Shown here piece by piece: positions 17,852 through 27,437 of a DNA stretch of 64,000 nt (positions within the stretch are counted from its first letter, which is position 1; every line of letters starts with the position of its first letter). Origin of the DNA: JACQXM01 sp964569425 (lineage in GTDB: Bacteria > Planctomycetota > Phycisphaerae > UBA1845); contig CAZMVD010000002.1 in the NCBI GenBank assembly GCA_964569425.1, positions 1 through 64,000 on the forward strand, read 5' to 3'. The position numbers were made by a program, and so were the translations under genes. Under the pieces are notes generated by a model that made no database searches, was not told the DNA's origin, and saw nothing but the letters and a program-made list of their open reading frames with translations.

Positions 17852-18193
17852 TCAGGTCTGACCGAGGCGGCGGGCGGCGTCGTTTACGTCATCGCAGATT
17901 TCAAACCACTGTTCGAGACGTGTGATGCTGAGCACCTCGCGTACAAAGCGAGAGGGCGCGACGAGCACCACCTGTCCGCCGGAAAGTCGTGAATGGGTCA
18001 CCAATTGCACCAGCGCCGACAATCCGGAAGAGTTGATGAATCGCAACCCCGAAAGATCGATCGCCAGCGCCTCGCCGGCGCCGACCACCAGTTCCTGAAG
18101 CGCTTCGGAAAAGCGATCCGTGTCCGCCGCATCCGCTGCGGCGACGACTCTTGCGACCTTGATGGCGCCGGTTTCGTCTACGACTATTCGCAC
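17852..18193 (-). CDS. STAS-domain protein (anti-sigma-factor antagonist type)
   Basis: 113 aa, single STAS domain. The start is a GTG at 18193 preceded by AGAGGAG five bases upstream, which decides the start against an upstream ATG with a non-protein-like N terminus. The core LAIDLSGLRFINSSGLSALV carries the Ser-Ser that partner kinases phosphorylate in SpoIIAA/RsbV proteins. Known relatives bind anti-sigma factors (RsbW type) or phosphatases. No kinase or sigma partner is adjacent; it follows the secreted-repeat gene by 25 bp, so the two may be co-transcribed. Confidence 0.82.
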   Translation of the reverse strand: MRIVVDETGAIKVARVVAAADAADTDRFSEALQELVVGAGEALAIDLSGLRFINSSGLSALVQLVTHSRLSGGQVVLVAPSRFVREVLSITRLEQWFEICDDVNDAARRLGQT

Positions 18194-18218
18194 GATAACT
18201 CCTCTGTCCGAAACAGCA

Positions 18219-19247
18219 TCATTTGCGAATGTTGCCCATTTCCACGCCACGAAGTGCGGAGCGGACCAGCAGGTAATTCTCGCCGTCAAAGGCTGTGATC
18301 TCACCCGACACGATGAACACCAACCCGGCTGTACCGCGGGCATGTGCCTGGATCATCAGTTCAAGGGAACGACAGGGCAGCAGCTTCAGGGGCGGCTCCG
18401 GGGAGTCTGGCCGGTCGGACTCAAAAACAAACACCCACCACAAACCCTCCTGGGTGACGCGCCCGGGACGGCTGACCAGCGGCATGCCGTCGGGCTGCAC
18501 CGGCCGAACCGCCGTCGATAGACGCGGGAGCGGCGCCTGGGAATGGGCAGGGGGCAGCATCTCCTTTTCGGGGCGCTGCCGACGAAGAATATCCAGAACG
18601 TCCGGCGCGGGCGCATCCACAGCAACCGTTGTCGGCGCCGGCATCGGAGGCTCCGCCGGCACCAGATGGGCGCGTTCGGCCAGGCGCGGCAGCAGGTAAT
18701 TCTCTCCCTGGAACACGGTCAGTTCCCCGGAAACGGCAAAGTGCGTTGGCCCCTCGGTGCCGGAGGCCGAGCGCGCCATGGCTTCAAGAACGGCATTGGG
18801 AAGCAGTTTCACGGACGAGGCGGCGTGCGGCTCTGCGGGAACAAACAGCCACAATGCCCCGTCGTGGCTCAGGCTTCCGACCTGATCCACCACACGCGTT
18901 CCCTCGGGAAACAGCGGGCGTTCCGGTGGAACGGCGCCGCGCGCGCGCATCCGCGCGGAGGGAATGACCCCATGGGCCGGGCGGCGATTCAGCAAGGACT
19001 GAAGGATATCCTCGGCGGACGCGGCATCGGAAGGGGACACTTCCTCGTCGGCTTCCTGCGGCGACTCTTGATTGTGATCGGAAGGGACGGGATCGCTCTG
19101 CGCCTGTACCGCGGCACTTGCAGACAGCACAAACGCAAGCACGGCGCAGCCCTTCAAAAGTCCATGGACGGCGGCCATCGCAGGCGAATCCGTCGAAACC
19201 CGCGAAACCGGCGCGATCGGTGGGTCATCTTGATGGCGCGTGGACAC
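18219..19247 (-). CDS. Secreted protein with two internal repeats, unknown function
   Basis: 342 aa. A GTG start at 19247 is supported by AAGGAG seven bases upstream and overlaps the end of pdxJ by 23 bases. A signal-like hydrophobic stretch follows (GCAVLAFVLSASAAVQA, about 33-49). Two copies of a roughly 100-residue unit are visible: a Val-Thr-x-x-G/S-LW-x-FV core, then LKLLPNAVLEAMARSA or LKLLPCRSLELMIQAH, then FAVSGELTVFQGENYLLPR or FIVSGEITAFDGENYLLVR. The linker before each is Pro-rich. The GENYLL repeat is one I associate with planctomycete hypothetical proteins; no enzyme motif is evident. Probably periplasmic. Confidence 0.7.
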   Translation of the reverse strand: MSTRHQDDPPIAPVSRVSTDSPAMAAVHGLLKGCAVLAFVLSASAAVQAQSDPVPSDHNQESPQEADEEVSPSDAASAEDILQSLLNRRPAHGVIPSARMRARGAVPPERPLFPEGTRVVDQVGSLSHDGALWLFVPAEPHAASSVKLLPNAVLEAMARSASGTEGPTHFAVSGELTVFQGENYLLPRLAERAHLVPAEPPMPAPTTVAVDAPAPDVLDILRRQRPEKEMLPPAHSQAPLPRLSTAVRPVQPDGMPLVSRPGRVTQEGLWWVFVFESDRPDSPEPPLKLLPCRSLELMIQAHARGTAGLVFIVSGEITAFDGENYLLVRSALRGVEMGNIRK

Positions 19248-19956
19248 GAAGCAGCTCCTTCATTTCGCGCACCGCCTGACGCATCCCCACGAACACCGCA
19301 CGGGACACAATAGAGTGACCAATGTTGAATTCACCAATGCCCGACACCGCTGCGAGCGCGGCGATGTTGCGATAGGTCAGCCCGTGGCCGGCATGAACAT
19401 CGAGGCCGAGACTGCGGCCCGCATCGATGGCCCGACGAAGATCGTGTAGCGCGGCCGCTTGCTGAGCGGGAGCGCGGGCGTGAGCAAATGCGCCGGTCCA
19501 CAGTTCCACGGCGGCAAACCCCGCGTCCAGCGAAGCGCGAAGCTGATCGTCAACCGGTTCAATGAACGCGCTCAACGTGATCTCCGCCGCCCTGAGGCGC
19601 GCGACAACCGGTGCCAGCGCCCGGCGCAATCGGGCGACGTCGAGCCCGCCCTCGGTCGTGCGTTCCTCGCGGCGCTCCGGAACGAGCGTGCATTGATCGG
19701 GTCGCAGTTCCTCGGCGATGGCGACGATGTCGTCGGCCACGGCCATTTCCATGTTGAGCTTCACCGCCACCGTCTGCCGAAGTAGTCGCGCGTCGCGATC
19801 CAGGATGTGCCGGCGGTCCTCGCGCAGGTGGAAGGTAATCCCGTCGGCGCCGCCGAGTTCCGCTTCCACGGCGGCCCACACCGGATCGGGCTCATCGGTG
19901 CCGCGGGCCTGCCGAACCGTCGCCACATGATCGATATTGACGCCTAAGAGTGCCAT
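19225..19956 (-). CDS. pdxJ: Pyridoxine 5'-phosphate synthase
   Basis: 243-aa TIM-barrel enzyme that condenses 1-deoxyxylulose 5-phosphate with 3-amino-2-oxopropyl phosphate to give pyridoxine 5'-phosphate, the ring-forming step of DXP-dependent vitamin B6 synthesis. Family marks: LGVNIDHVATVRQARG at the N terminus, GADGITFHLREDRRHI, QCTLVPERREERTTEGG, DVHAGHGLTYRNI and EFNIGHSI. The ATG at 19956 matches the universal PdxJ start; the frame continues upstream without homology. dxs, which supplies DXP, is encoded at 40807-42741. Confidence 0.95.
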   Translation of the reverse strand: MALLGVNIDHVATVRQARGTDEPDPVWAAVEAELGGADGITFHLREDRRHILDRDARLLRQTVAVKLNMEMAVADDIVAIAEELRPDQCTLVPERREERTTEGGLDVARLRRALAPVVARLRAAEITLSAFIEPVDDQLRASLDAGFAAVELWTGAFAHARAPAQQAAALHDLRRAIDAGRSLGLDVHAGHGLTYRNIAALAAVSGIGEFNIGHSIVSRAVFVGMRQAVREMKELLRVHAPSR

Positions 19957-19963
19957 GATCGAA

Positions 19964-20167
19964 ACACCAATACACCGAAACGCCCAAACGCTGAAACGCC
20001 GAAATCGGCACAGCCGAGATTCTGAAGTGCGGACCGGCCCGAGGGAAAGCGGCACCGGGGTGGTGACGCCTGCCGGTTGGATCTGAGGATGGCCGGGTTT
20101 TCGATTGCGGGCCGTCCGGCGCTCCGTGCTTGATACTTCGGCGTTTCGGCGTGTCGGTTTTCGGCTT
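19964..20167 (+). repeat. Inverted pair of octamer arrays between pdxJ and the reductase gene
   Basis: At 19964-20008 an 8-bp unit close to ACGCCGAA is repeated about five times (ACACCAAT, ACACCGAA, ACGCCCAA, ACGCTGAA, ACGCCGAA). At 20134-20167 its reverse complement TTCGGCGT recurs three to four times. The arrays face each other across about 125 bases and could pair as a long stem in a minus-strand transcript running from the reductase gene into pdxJ. The sequence between shows no gene. Confidence 0.55.
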
Positions 20168-20173
20168 GGCCCA

Positions 20174-21292
20174 TTAAATATTCTCCCCGGAAAAGAACGC
20201 AGCCCCCATCCGATCGGCCATCGGCTGGTTCGAGAAGATCAGCGGCACCAGAAACTGCGGGTCGGTGTTCGGCGAGCGGAGATAGTCAGCCATTTTCATC
20301 CGCCACTCCGAATCGAAGGTCTTGAGCACATCCTGTGAATGTACGCTTTTCAGCGCCGCATGGACGACCTCGGCCCCGATCTGGGCGGACCACATCGCCG
20401 GATACACACCTTCATTGCTCGCTGCGGCAATAAACCCGCCCGCATCGCCGATGAGCAGCGTGTGCTTCCCTACGTGGGTGTCCATGTCGAGCGCGGCGGA
20501 CGCGGGGCACCGAAACAGCTCGGCCCTGCCGGCCGGCTCAATCAGCGCGGCAGGGATGAGTTCCCGGGCGGCGGCGAGCCGGCATACGTTGACAAACGCA
20601 GGCACCGCTTCCTCCCGATCCCCATACCAGTTGATAGCGGCCGACGTACAATCGGACGTGACGCACATCAGCGCAAAGCTGCCGCGGCGATCAAGACCCA
20701 GCACGACACTGACATGCGGCTCAGAACCGGCGGTCGGCGTCCGGACGTCGAGGTCCACCTGGGCGGACCAGATGGTCGCCCCGGCGGCGCCGCGTCCCAA
20801 CCCGACATGATCGAGCAACGTCGTTCCACGACCGGCCGCCAGGATCAGCAGTCGACCCTCGACCGGTGTGGCGGCCCCGCGTTCGACATGGATCGACGAT
20901 TCCTTCAGGCGAATGCGCGTGACCGCGACCCCATCCAGGATTTCCACCCCGGCGCTACTGGCCGCCTTGACCAGCGCGTTGTCGAGTTGGGCTCGGTCGA
21001 TCAGGTAGCCCGGGGCCTTCTTGAAGTTGGGCCGCGCACTCTTGGAAAAGTCCGCATTGTGAAAAGTCACGTCCGTGAACGCGCGATTGAGCAACGACTT
21101 GGTCTTGACGCCGAGGTCTTCCAGCAACGGCGCGGCGCGTGCGTTCAACCATCCGGCCAACGCCGACTTGCGAGGAAAGTCACCTCGGTCAAGAAGTGCA
21201 ACTCGGCGTTTCTGGCGCGCCAGAAGTATGGCCGCGGTCGCTCCGGCAGGTCCGGCGCCGATAATGCAGACGTCATGATGGGCGTTCTTCAT
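20174..21292 (-). CDS. Geranylgeranyl-reductase-like FAD-dependent oxidoreductase
   Basis: 372 aa. An N-terminal FAD-binding Rossmann motif IIGAGPAGATAAILLARQ is followed by VALLDRGDFPRKSALAGWLN, where the DR-x-x-FPR-x-K signature is typical of the geranylgeranyl reductase/halogenase group. LLIGDAGGFIAAASNEGVYPAM is the second FAD motif (GDA). Relatives saturate isoprenoid chains of menaquinone, archaeal lipids or chlorophyll, or act on other polyenes; the substrate here is unknown. Nearby isoprenoid genes (dxs and a prenyl synthase, 20 kb away) are not in the same unit. Start MKNAHHDV is chosen four codons inside the longest frame. Confidence 0.78.
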   Translation of the reverse strand: MKNAHHDVCIIGAGPAGATAAILLARQKRRVALLDRGDFPRKSALAGWLNARAAPLLEDLGVKTKSLLNRAFTDVTFHNADFSKSARPNFKKAPGYLIDRAQLDNALVKAASSAGVEILDGVAVTRIRLKESSIHVERGAATPVEGRLLILAAGRGTTLLDHVGLGRGAAGATIWSAQVDLDVRTPTAGSEPHVSVVLGLDRRGSFALMCVTSDCTSAAINWYGDREEAVPAFVNVCRLAAARELIPAALIEPAGRAELFRCPASAALDMDTHVGKHTLLIGDAGGFIAAASNEGVYPAMWSAQIGAEVVHAALKSVHSQDVLKTFDSEWRMKMADYLRSPNTDPQFLVPLIFSNQPMADRMGAAFFSGENI

Positions 21293-21480
21293 GCAGGTAC
21301 ACACGTACGCGCTAGAGGATCCAATCCGCTCCGTCGGGCGCGGGGCGCATACCGTAACCGCCGGCGCAGGGTTCAGGCAAGTCGGGCGAGTCTTTCGGTC
21401 GTCTCCCGGCCACGGGTTGTTTGTCGCCGCGAAGGTCGCTACCCTCGGCCGACACCCGATTTGGCGTGACGGTTTAAGGG

Positions 21481-23646
21481 ATGAAATACTTACACCTGTT
21501 GGTTCTTTGGCTACCGCGGCCTACCCGCCGCTGGGGACGGCTTTTCCTGCTGAGCATCGTGGCGGGGGTACTGTCTGGCTCGGCGGCGGCGGCGCTGGAT
21601 TACGGGCTGCGATTCGGCTCCGAGCGGCTCATCAACCGCTATGCCGACACCGCGGGCGTGGGCTTATTCGCCTTTCATGGGCTCGTCGTTGTCTTGCCTG
21701 TTGTCGGGGGATTGGCAAGCGGGATCATTCTCTACCTGTTGGCGCGCGACTACCGGACGCATGGCACCAACGATTATATCAATGCCTTTCACCAGCGCGG
21801 CGGCGTGTTGCCCTTGCGCAAACCCGCCGTGTTTGCCGCATCGTCGGTAGGGGTGATTTCCTGCGGCGGCGCTGCGGGTCCGGAAGGGCCCATCGTAGCG
21901 CTGGGCGCCGCCATTGGTTCGTCGATCGGGCGTCTCTTTGGAGTTTCCCCGGCCGTGGCGCGGCAGCTTTTGGTCGCGGGCTGCGCCGCAGGCGTGGGCG
22001 CCATTTTTCAATGCCCGCTGGGTGGGGCGCTGTTCGCCACCAGCGTGCTCTACTGGGAGCCCGAGTTTGAAGCAGCAGGTATCGTCCCGGCGCTGATCGC
22101 GTCCGTCATCAGCTTCGCCACTTTCACGGCAGTAGCTCCTGGAAGTCATCGCCTCCTGCAAGGGGCGGAGGGGCTGTACTTCGCTGCACCATCTGAGCTG
22201 TTGGTGTACGCCGCCTTGGGCGTATTGTGCGGCGTGGTGGTCATCTTCTACGAGCGCACCATGCGCGGAGTCGAACGGCGATCGTCCGCCATGACTCAGG
22301 TTCCCGTCTGGCTGCGTCCTGCGCTCGGAGGTCTGGTGGTGGGAGGGATTGGATGTTTATTCCCCCAAGTGCTGGGTGGTCAATACCACTTTATTCAACA
22401 TGCGATGGATCGTACGCTGACGGTACTCGACGGCGTCGCACCCGCCCCAACCTACCTGGCCGCGCTATTTGGCGCCGTCATGGTCGGCAAGTGCGTGGCG
22501 AACGCGTTCACGGTGGGCAGCGGCGCCGCAGGAGGAACCTTTGGCCCTTCGGTGTTCATAGGGGGCGCCGCCGGCGCGTTTCTGGGCGCCATGCTCGATT
22601 CGCTGCTTCCGGGAACACTGACCGACAACCTGCGTATGGCCCTCATCGCCGCGGGGATGGCCGGCGTGCTCTCTGCCGCCATGAGAACTCCGTTGGCGGC
22701 GATCGTCATGGTCACCGAAATGACCGGCGGCTATGGGTTGATCGTGCCGCTGATGCTCGTCAGTGTCACGGCCTATGTCATTGGCCGGCGTTCCGGACTG
22801 AATACGGCGCAGGTACGATCCGCGTCGCAATCGCCGGCCCACGCCGGCGATGTGCTGCTGCACATATTGGAAGCTATCCGAGCGCGGGACCTCGCCGATC
22901 CGCAATGGCCGTACACCGTGACTCCCGCCACCTCGCTGGGCGAGATGATCCAAATGGCCCCGCTGGAATCCCGGCCCGTCTTTCTCGTCACAGAAAAAGG
23001 ACGATTGGAGGGACTGGTTTCCATTGCCAACATCCGCAAACGAGCCGGCAACGCTGCGTCCGATCCGGCCTTTTCGCGCCTCATCATCGCCGCCGATCTG
23101 ATGACCACGCGACCGCCCATGGTCTTCGAGGAAGAGAACCTCTATGAAGCCTTGGAAGTGTTCCGCTCGTGCGACCTGGAAGTGTTGCCCGTGGTATCCG
23201 GCAGGGGAAGGCGGGTGCTGGGCATGCTGCCACGACGCGCCATTCAGGAGGTCGTCAGCGCCCGGCTCAAGGCGCTGCGGGCGCAGATCCGAACAGAGCA
23301 TGGCCAGCTCAGCCTGATCGAGCAGGACGAACAGCTCCAACAATTGGTGGCCGGCGTGGAGGCCCCCACGGCGCCGTCGGTTCAACGCATTCCGGTGCCG
23401 CCCGACGTTGTGGGAAAAACGCTGCGCCAGGTTAACTTCCGCCAGTTGTACAACGCGCAAGTCATCGGCATCCAAAGCCCCGACGGTCATTTGCAGTGCC
23501 CTCCCAACATCGACCGTATCCTGTTGGCCAATGAACTGCTCGTGGTGCTGGCCGGCGGGGAAACAGCGGCGGACGTGGAGAATCCCGCGCCTGGCCCGCC
23601 TTCGCAGCATGATTCGGCAAATGTGGCATCCGATTCCGACGCCTGA
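21481..23646 (+). CDS. ClC-type chloride channel with CBS pair and TrkA-C domain
   Basis: 721 aa. The membrane part (about 20-440) has ClC landmarks: CGGAAGPEGPIVALGAAIG with the gating Glu at about 135, FQCPLGGALFATSVLYWEP, and GSGAAGGTFGPSVFIGGAAGAFLG. The position matching the internal proton Glu of E. coli ClC (E203) falls in ATSV and is not acidic, which favours a passive channel over an H+/Cl- exchanger. Two CBS domains follow (about 460-600; DLMTTRPPMVFEEENLYEAL), then a C-terminal RCK_C/TrkA-C-like domain (VVGKTLRQVNF, about 640-695). Transcribed divergently from the reductase. Confidence 0.9.
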   Translation: MKYLHLLVLWLPRPTRRWGRLFLLSIVAGVLSGSAAAALDYGLRFGSERLINRYADTAGVGLFAFHGLVVVLPVVGGLASGIILYLLARDYRTHGTNDYINAFHQRGGVLPLRKPAVFAASSVGVISCGGAAGPEGPIVALGAAIGSSIGRLFGVSPAVARQLLVAGCAAGVGAIFQCPLGGALFATSVLYWEPEFEAAGIVPALIASVISFATFTAVAPGSHRLLQGAEGLYFAAPSELLVYAALGVLCGVVVIFYERTMRGVERRSSAMTQVPVWLRPALGGLVVGGIGCLFPQVLGGQYHFIQHAMDRTLTVLDGVAPAPTYLAALFGAVMVGKCVANAFTVGSGAAGGTFGPSVFIGGAAGAFLGAMLDSLLPGTLTDNLRMALIAAGMAGVLSAAMRTPLAAIVMVTEMTGGYGLIVPLMLVSVTAYVIGRRSGLNTAQVRSASQSPAHAGDVLLHILEAIRARDLADPQWPYTVTPATSLGEMIQMAPLESRPVFLVTEKGRLEGLVSIANIRKRAGNAASDPAFSRLIIAADLMTTRPPMVFEEENLYEALEVFRSCDLEVLPVVSGRGRRVLGMLPRRAIQEVVSARLKALRAQIRTEHGQLSLIEQDEQLQQLVAGVEAPTAPSVQRIPVPPDVVGKTLRQVNFRQLYNAQVIGIQSPDGHLQCPPNIDRILLANELLVVLAGGETAADVENPAPGPPSQHDSANVASDSDA

Positions 23647-23692
23647 AAATAGCTGGGGGGTTGAGTCGCGCCTGCGCCGCATGTCGGTCGGC

Positions 23693-23721
23693 TTGGCAAT
23701 TCCTGTGAAGTATTCCACAAT
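23693..23721 (+). promoter_or_regulatory. Candidate promoter for ileS
   Basis: TTGGCA (23693-23698) and CACAAT (23716-23721) with a 17-bp spacer, 40 bases before the ileS start; AAGGAG lies at 23752-23757. Pattern-based only. I see no T-box leader in this short region. Confidence 0.35.
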
Positions 23722-23761
23722 GCACGATTCCGCGGAAACCGATCGCGGCTGAAGGAGTGCC

Positions 23762-26700
23762 ATGGCTTTCGACAAGGTAGAACCCAAGACCGACTTTCCC
23801 GCCCTCGAGCGCGAGGTGCTGGCCCACTGGGAACGCACCGCCGCGTTCGAAAAGCTCCGCGCCCTCAACCGCGGCAAGCCCAAGTGGTCGTTTCTCGACG
23901 GGCCCATCACCGCCAACAACCCCATGGGCGTGCACCACGCATGGGGCCGAACCTACAAGGATTTGTACCAGCGCTACTTCGCCTCGCTGGGCCGCGAGCT
24001 GCGCTACCAGAACGGTTTCGACTGCCAGGGGCTTTGGGTCGAGGTCGAGGTCGAGAAAGAACACGGTTTTACCTGCAAGAAGGACATCGAGACCTTCGGC
24101 ATCGGCCGCTTTGTCGAGGAGTGCAAGGCCCGCGCCGCCAAGTTCGCGGCCATCCAGACCGAGCAGTCGCGGCGCCTTGGGCAGTGGATGGACTGGGACC
24201 ACTCCTACTACACCATGTCCGACGAGAACAACTACGCCATCTGGGCGTTCCTGAAGAAGTGCTGTGAGAAAGGCCTGATCTACAAGGGCTGCGACGTCAT
24301 GCCCTGGTGCCCGCGCTGCGGCACCGGCGTCTCGCAGATGGAAATGAACGAAGGCTATCGCGAGGTGGCCCACACCTCCNNNNNNNNNNAAGTTCCCGCT
24401 GCGCGAGCGCAAGGGCGAGCACCTGCTCGTGTGGACCACCACCCCCTGGACGCTCAGCTCGAACGTCGCTGCGGCAGTCAAGCCCGACATGACCTACGTC
24501 AAGGTTCGCCAGGGCGACGCCGTTTACTACGTCGGCAAGGGCAATTTTCATGCGGCACGCAGCCAGCCGGCAGCCACCTCATCCGACAAGTCCAGCCAGC
24601 CGGGGCTGATGGCCATTCATGCCTTGCTTCGCAACAGCGGTCCATTCGAAGTGGTCGAAGAAGTGCTCGGGGAGTCATTGATCGGCCTCACCTTCGACGG
24701 CCCATTCGACAGCCTCAAGGGCGCCGCCGAAGCCGTACCGGCGCATCGCGTCATTCCCTGGAGCGCGGTCACCGAAACAGAAGGCACCGGCATCGTGCAC
24801 ATCGCCCCCGGCTGCGGCGCGGAGGACTACGCCCTCGGTAAGGAACTCGGCCTGCCGCAGATCGCGCCGCTCTTCGAAGACGGCACCTTTCGGCCCGAGT
24901 TCGGATTCCTTGCCGGCAAACGATTCGACCAAGTAGCCGATCAGGTCGTCGCCGACCTGAAAGCCCGCGGCCTGCTGCTTGCGAAGGAGCAATACGTTCA
25001 CCGCTACCCGCACTGCTGGCGCTGCAAGGACGAACTGGTCTACCGGTTGGTGGACGAGTGGTTCATCCACATGAACTGGCGCGAGCGGATCATGAACGCC
25101 GCACGCCAGGCGCAATGGATCCCCGCCTGGGGCCTCGAACGCGAACTCGACTGGCTGCGCAACATGGGCGACTGGATGATCTCCAAGAAGCGCTACTGGG
25201 GCCTGGCGCTGCCCATCTGGGAATGCCGCGGCTGTGGCCACTTCGAAATAATCGGCGGCCGCGACGAACTCAAGGCCCGCGCCGTGAAAGGGTGGGAGCA
25301 GTTTGAAGGCCACACGCCCCACCGTCCCTGGGTGGACGAAGTGAAAATCCGCTGCGCGCAATGCGGCGATGAAAACGTCCCCCGCGTTTCCGACGTGGGC
25401 AACCCTTGGCTGGACGCCAGCATCGTCCCCTTCTCCACAATGGGCTACTTCACCGACCGGGAGTATTGGAAGCAGTGGTTCCCGGCAGACTTCATCGTCG
25501 AATCGCTACCCGGCCAGTTTCGCAACTGGTTCTATGCCCTGCTCGCCATCAGCACGATGATGGAGGATTGCGCCCCGTTCAAAGTGCTCAAGGGGCACGG
25601 CCTGGTCATGGACGACGAGGGCAAGCCCATGCACAAGTCCGAGGGCAACGCCATCTGGTTCGACGAGGCCGCGGAGCGCTTCGGCGTGGACGTCATGCGC
25701 TGGCTCTACGCCGCCACCGCCCCCGAGCGCAACGTCCTCTTCGGGCCCAAGCACTGCGACGAAACCCGCCGCGACGTCATCCTGCCCTGGTGGAACGTCT
25801 ACGCCTTCTTCTCCAACCTCGCGCGGGTGGATGACTTCCGCCCGGGCGAGCACACCTGCACCCCTGCCGAGCGATCGCTGCTCGACCGCTGGATTCTCTC
25901 CGACCTGCACAAGCTGGTGCACACGGCCCATGAGTCCTACAGCCGCTTCGACGTGGCCCGATTGTGCGGCGAGGCGCAGCACTTTGTCGACGTGCTGAGC
26001 ACCTGGTATGTGCGCCGCTCGCGCCGCCGCTTCTACGGCGAGGGCTGGCCGGCCGGCAAGCGCGCCGCCTATGCCACGCTGTACGACGTGCTCGTCACGC
26101 TCAATCGTATACTGGCGCCGATCATGCCTTTCTTAAGCGAGCACTTGTACCAGAACCTCGTGGCGCGGCAGACGCCGGGGTCTGCGGAGAGTGTGCACCA
26201 CACGCCGTTCCCCAGTGCGGACGCCGCGCTCATCGACGAACCCCTCTCCGCGCACGTGGCCGGTTCGCTCAAGCTCATGTCCCTGGCCCGCGCGGCGCGC
26301 AAGGAGTCGAACCTCAAGATCCGTCAACCGCTCGCCGAGCTGATCGTCATTCCTGGAAACGACACCGAACGCGCCTGCGTGGCCCTGTTCGAGGAGCACT
26401 TCCTGGAAGAACTCAACGTCAAGAAGGTGTCACTGCGTGACACCGCCGCCGACGTGGTGCGGCTGTCCGTAGCGCCTAACATGAAGACCTTCGGACCGTT
26501 GCTCGGCCGCCACACCGCTGCGGGGCGCGCTGCCGTTGCGGCGCTCGAGCCGCGGGCCGTGGATTCGGCGTTTTCCCGCGGCGAGTCGCTTGCCCTGGAG
26601 CTGGACGGAGAAACGTTCGCCCTGACGGCGGAACACCTGACGGTGTCGCGCTCCTACGGCGAGAATTACGCCGGCGCCGCCGACGGCGCCACCGTCGTCC

Positions 26701-26993
26701 TGCTCGACAAGCGAGTGTCCGCGGAGTTGAAGAACGAGGGTTTCGCCCGCGACATCGTCCGCAACGTGCAGAACCTGCGAAAAGACAGCGGACTGGACAT
26801 CGCCGACCGCATCACGCTCAGTCTGGTCACCGAGTCGCCCGCGCTCCGCGCCGCCATCGACGCCTTCCGCGACTACATCGCTCGCGAAACACTGGCCGTG
26901 CAGCTGACCGCTGACCCGCTCACCCACGAAAGGGGGCGCACCGAAGTGTCCGTCGAGGGACAAAAGGTCCTCTTGGCCCTTGGGCCGCCGTGA
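23762..26993 (+). CDS. ileS: Isoleucyl-tRNA synthetase, interrupted by an assembly gap
   Basis: Class Ia aminoacyl-tRNA synthetase that charges tRNA-Ile and edits valine. The reading frame changes across ten N at 24380-24389: before the gap it reads NEGYREVAHTS, after it KFPLRERKGEHLLVWTTTPWTL, so only a few codons are missing and the gap length is arbitrary. The HIGH box is replaced by GVHHAWGR; KMSKS appears as PMHKSEGN. Both fit the eukaryote-like IleRS group. The editing domain begins at VWTTTPWTL; the anticodon-binding and C-terminal domains run from about 25880 onward. About 1077 residues in total, normal for this type. A strong AAGGAG precedes the ATG. Confidence 0.93.
24380..24389. 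other. Assembly gap (10 N) inside ileS
   Basis: Ten N of standard placeholder length. The coding frame of ileS does not continue across them, so the true gap size is not 10. Confidence 0.99.
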
Positions 26994-27035
26994 GCCTTGG
27001 CGATTGGCCGCGGCCACCGCCGACGAGACCCCGTC

Positions 27036-27437
27036 ATGTCCACAGGCAGCCAGCGATTCCGCCCGCGCGAGCGCCTCAAACGCCGCGCGGACATCGCGCG
27101 CACCTTTGCCGAAAAGCGCAGCGCCTCCGATGGAAGACTGGTCGTGTACGTTGCCGACAACGGCCTGGCGTGGTCGCGGCTGGCGCTGAGCGTCGGAAAA
27201 CGAGTGGGCAATGCGGTCGCACGCAACCGCACACGCCGCCGCTTGCGCGAGGCGTTTCGGTGCATCAAGGGCGAACTGCCTGCCGGACTTGACATCATCT
27301 TTGTCGCCCCACGCCCCGAACAACGCGACTTCGCCGACGTGCGGGCGGCCATTCGCCGCCTGGTGCTTCAGGCCGTCGCGCGCAAGGGTCGCGGCCGCAC
27401 GCGCCCCGACGACCGGCCGCCTCCAGCACCGCGGTGA
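27036..27437 (+). CDS. rnpA: Ribonuclease P protein component
   Basis: 133 aa protein subunit of RNase P, which matures tRNA 5' ends. RFRPRERLKRRADIARTFAEK is the N-terminal signature; SVGKRVGNAVARNRTRRRLREAFR is the RNR motif that binds the catalytic RNA. It starts 42 bases after ileS and is probably co-transcribed. The usual neighbours rpmH, yidD and yidC are not here. The start at 27036 avoids a basic N-terminal extension that is probably untranslated. Confidence 0.92.
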   Translation: MSTGSQRFRPRERLKRRADIARTFAEKRSASDGRLVVYVADNGLAWSRLALSVGKRVGNAVARNRTRRRLREAFRCIKGELPAGLDIIFVAPRPEQRDFADVRAAIRRLVLQAVARKGRGRTRPDDRPPPAPR

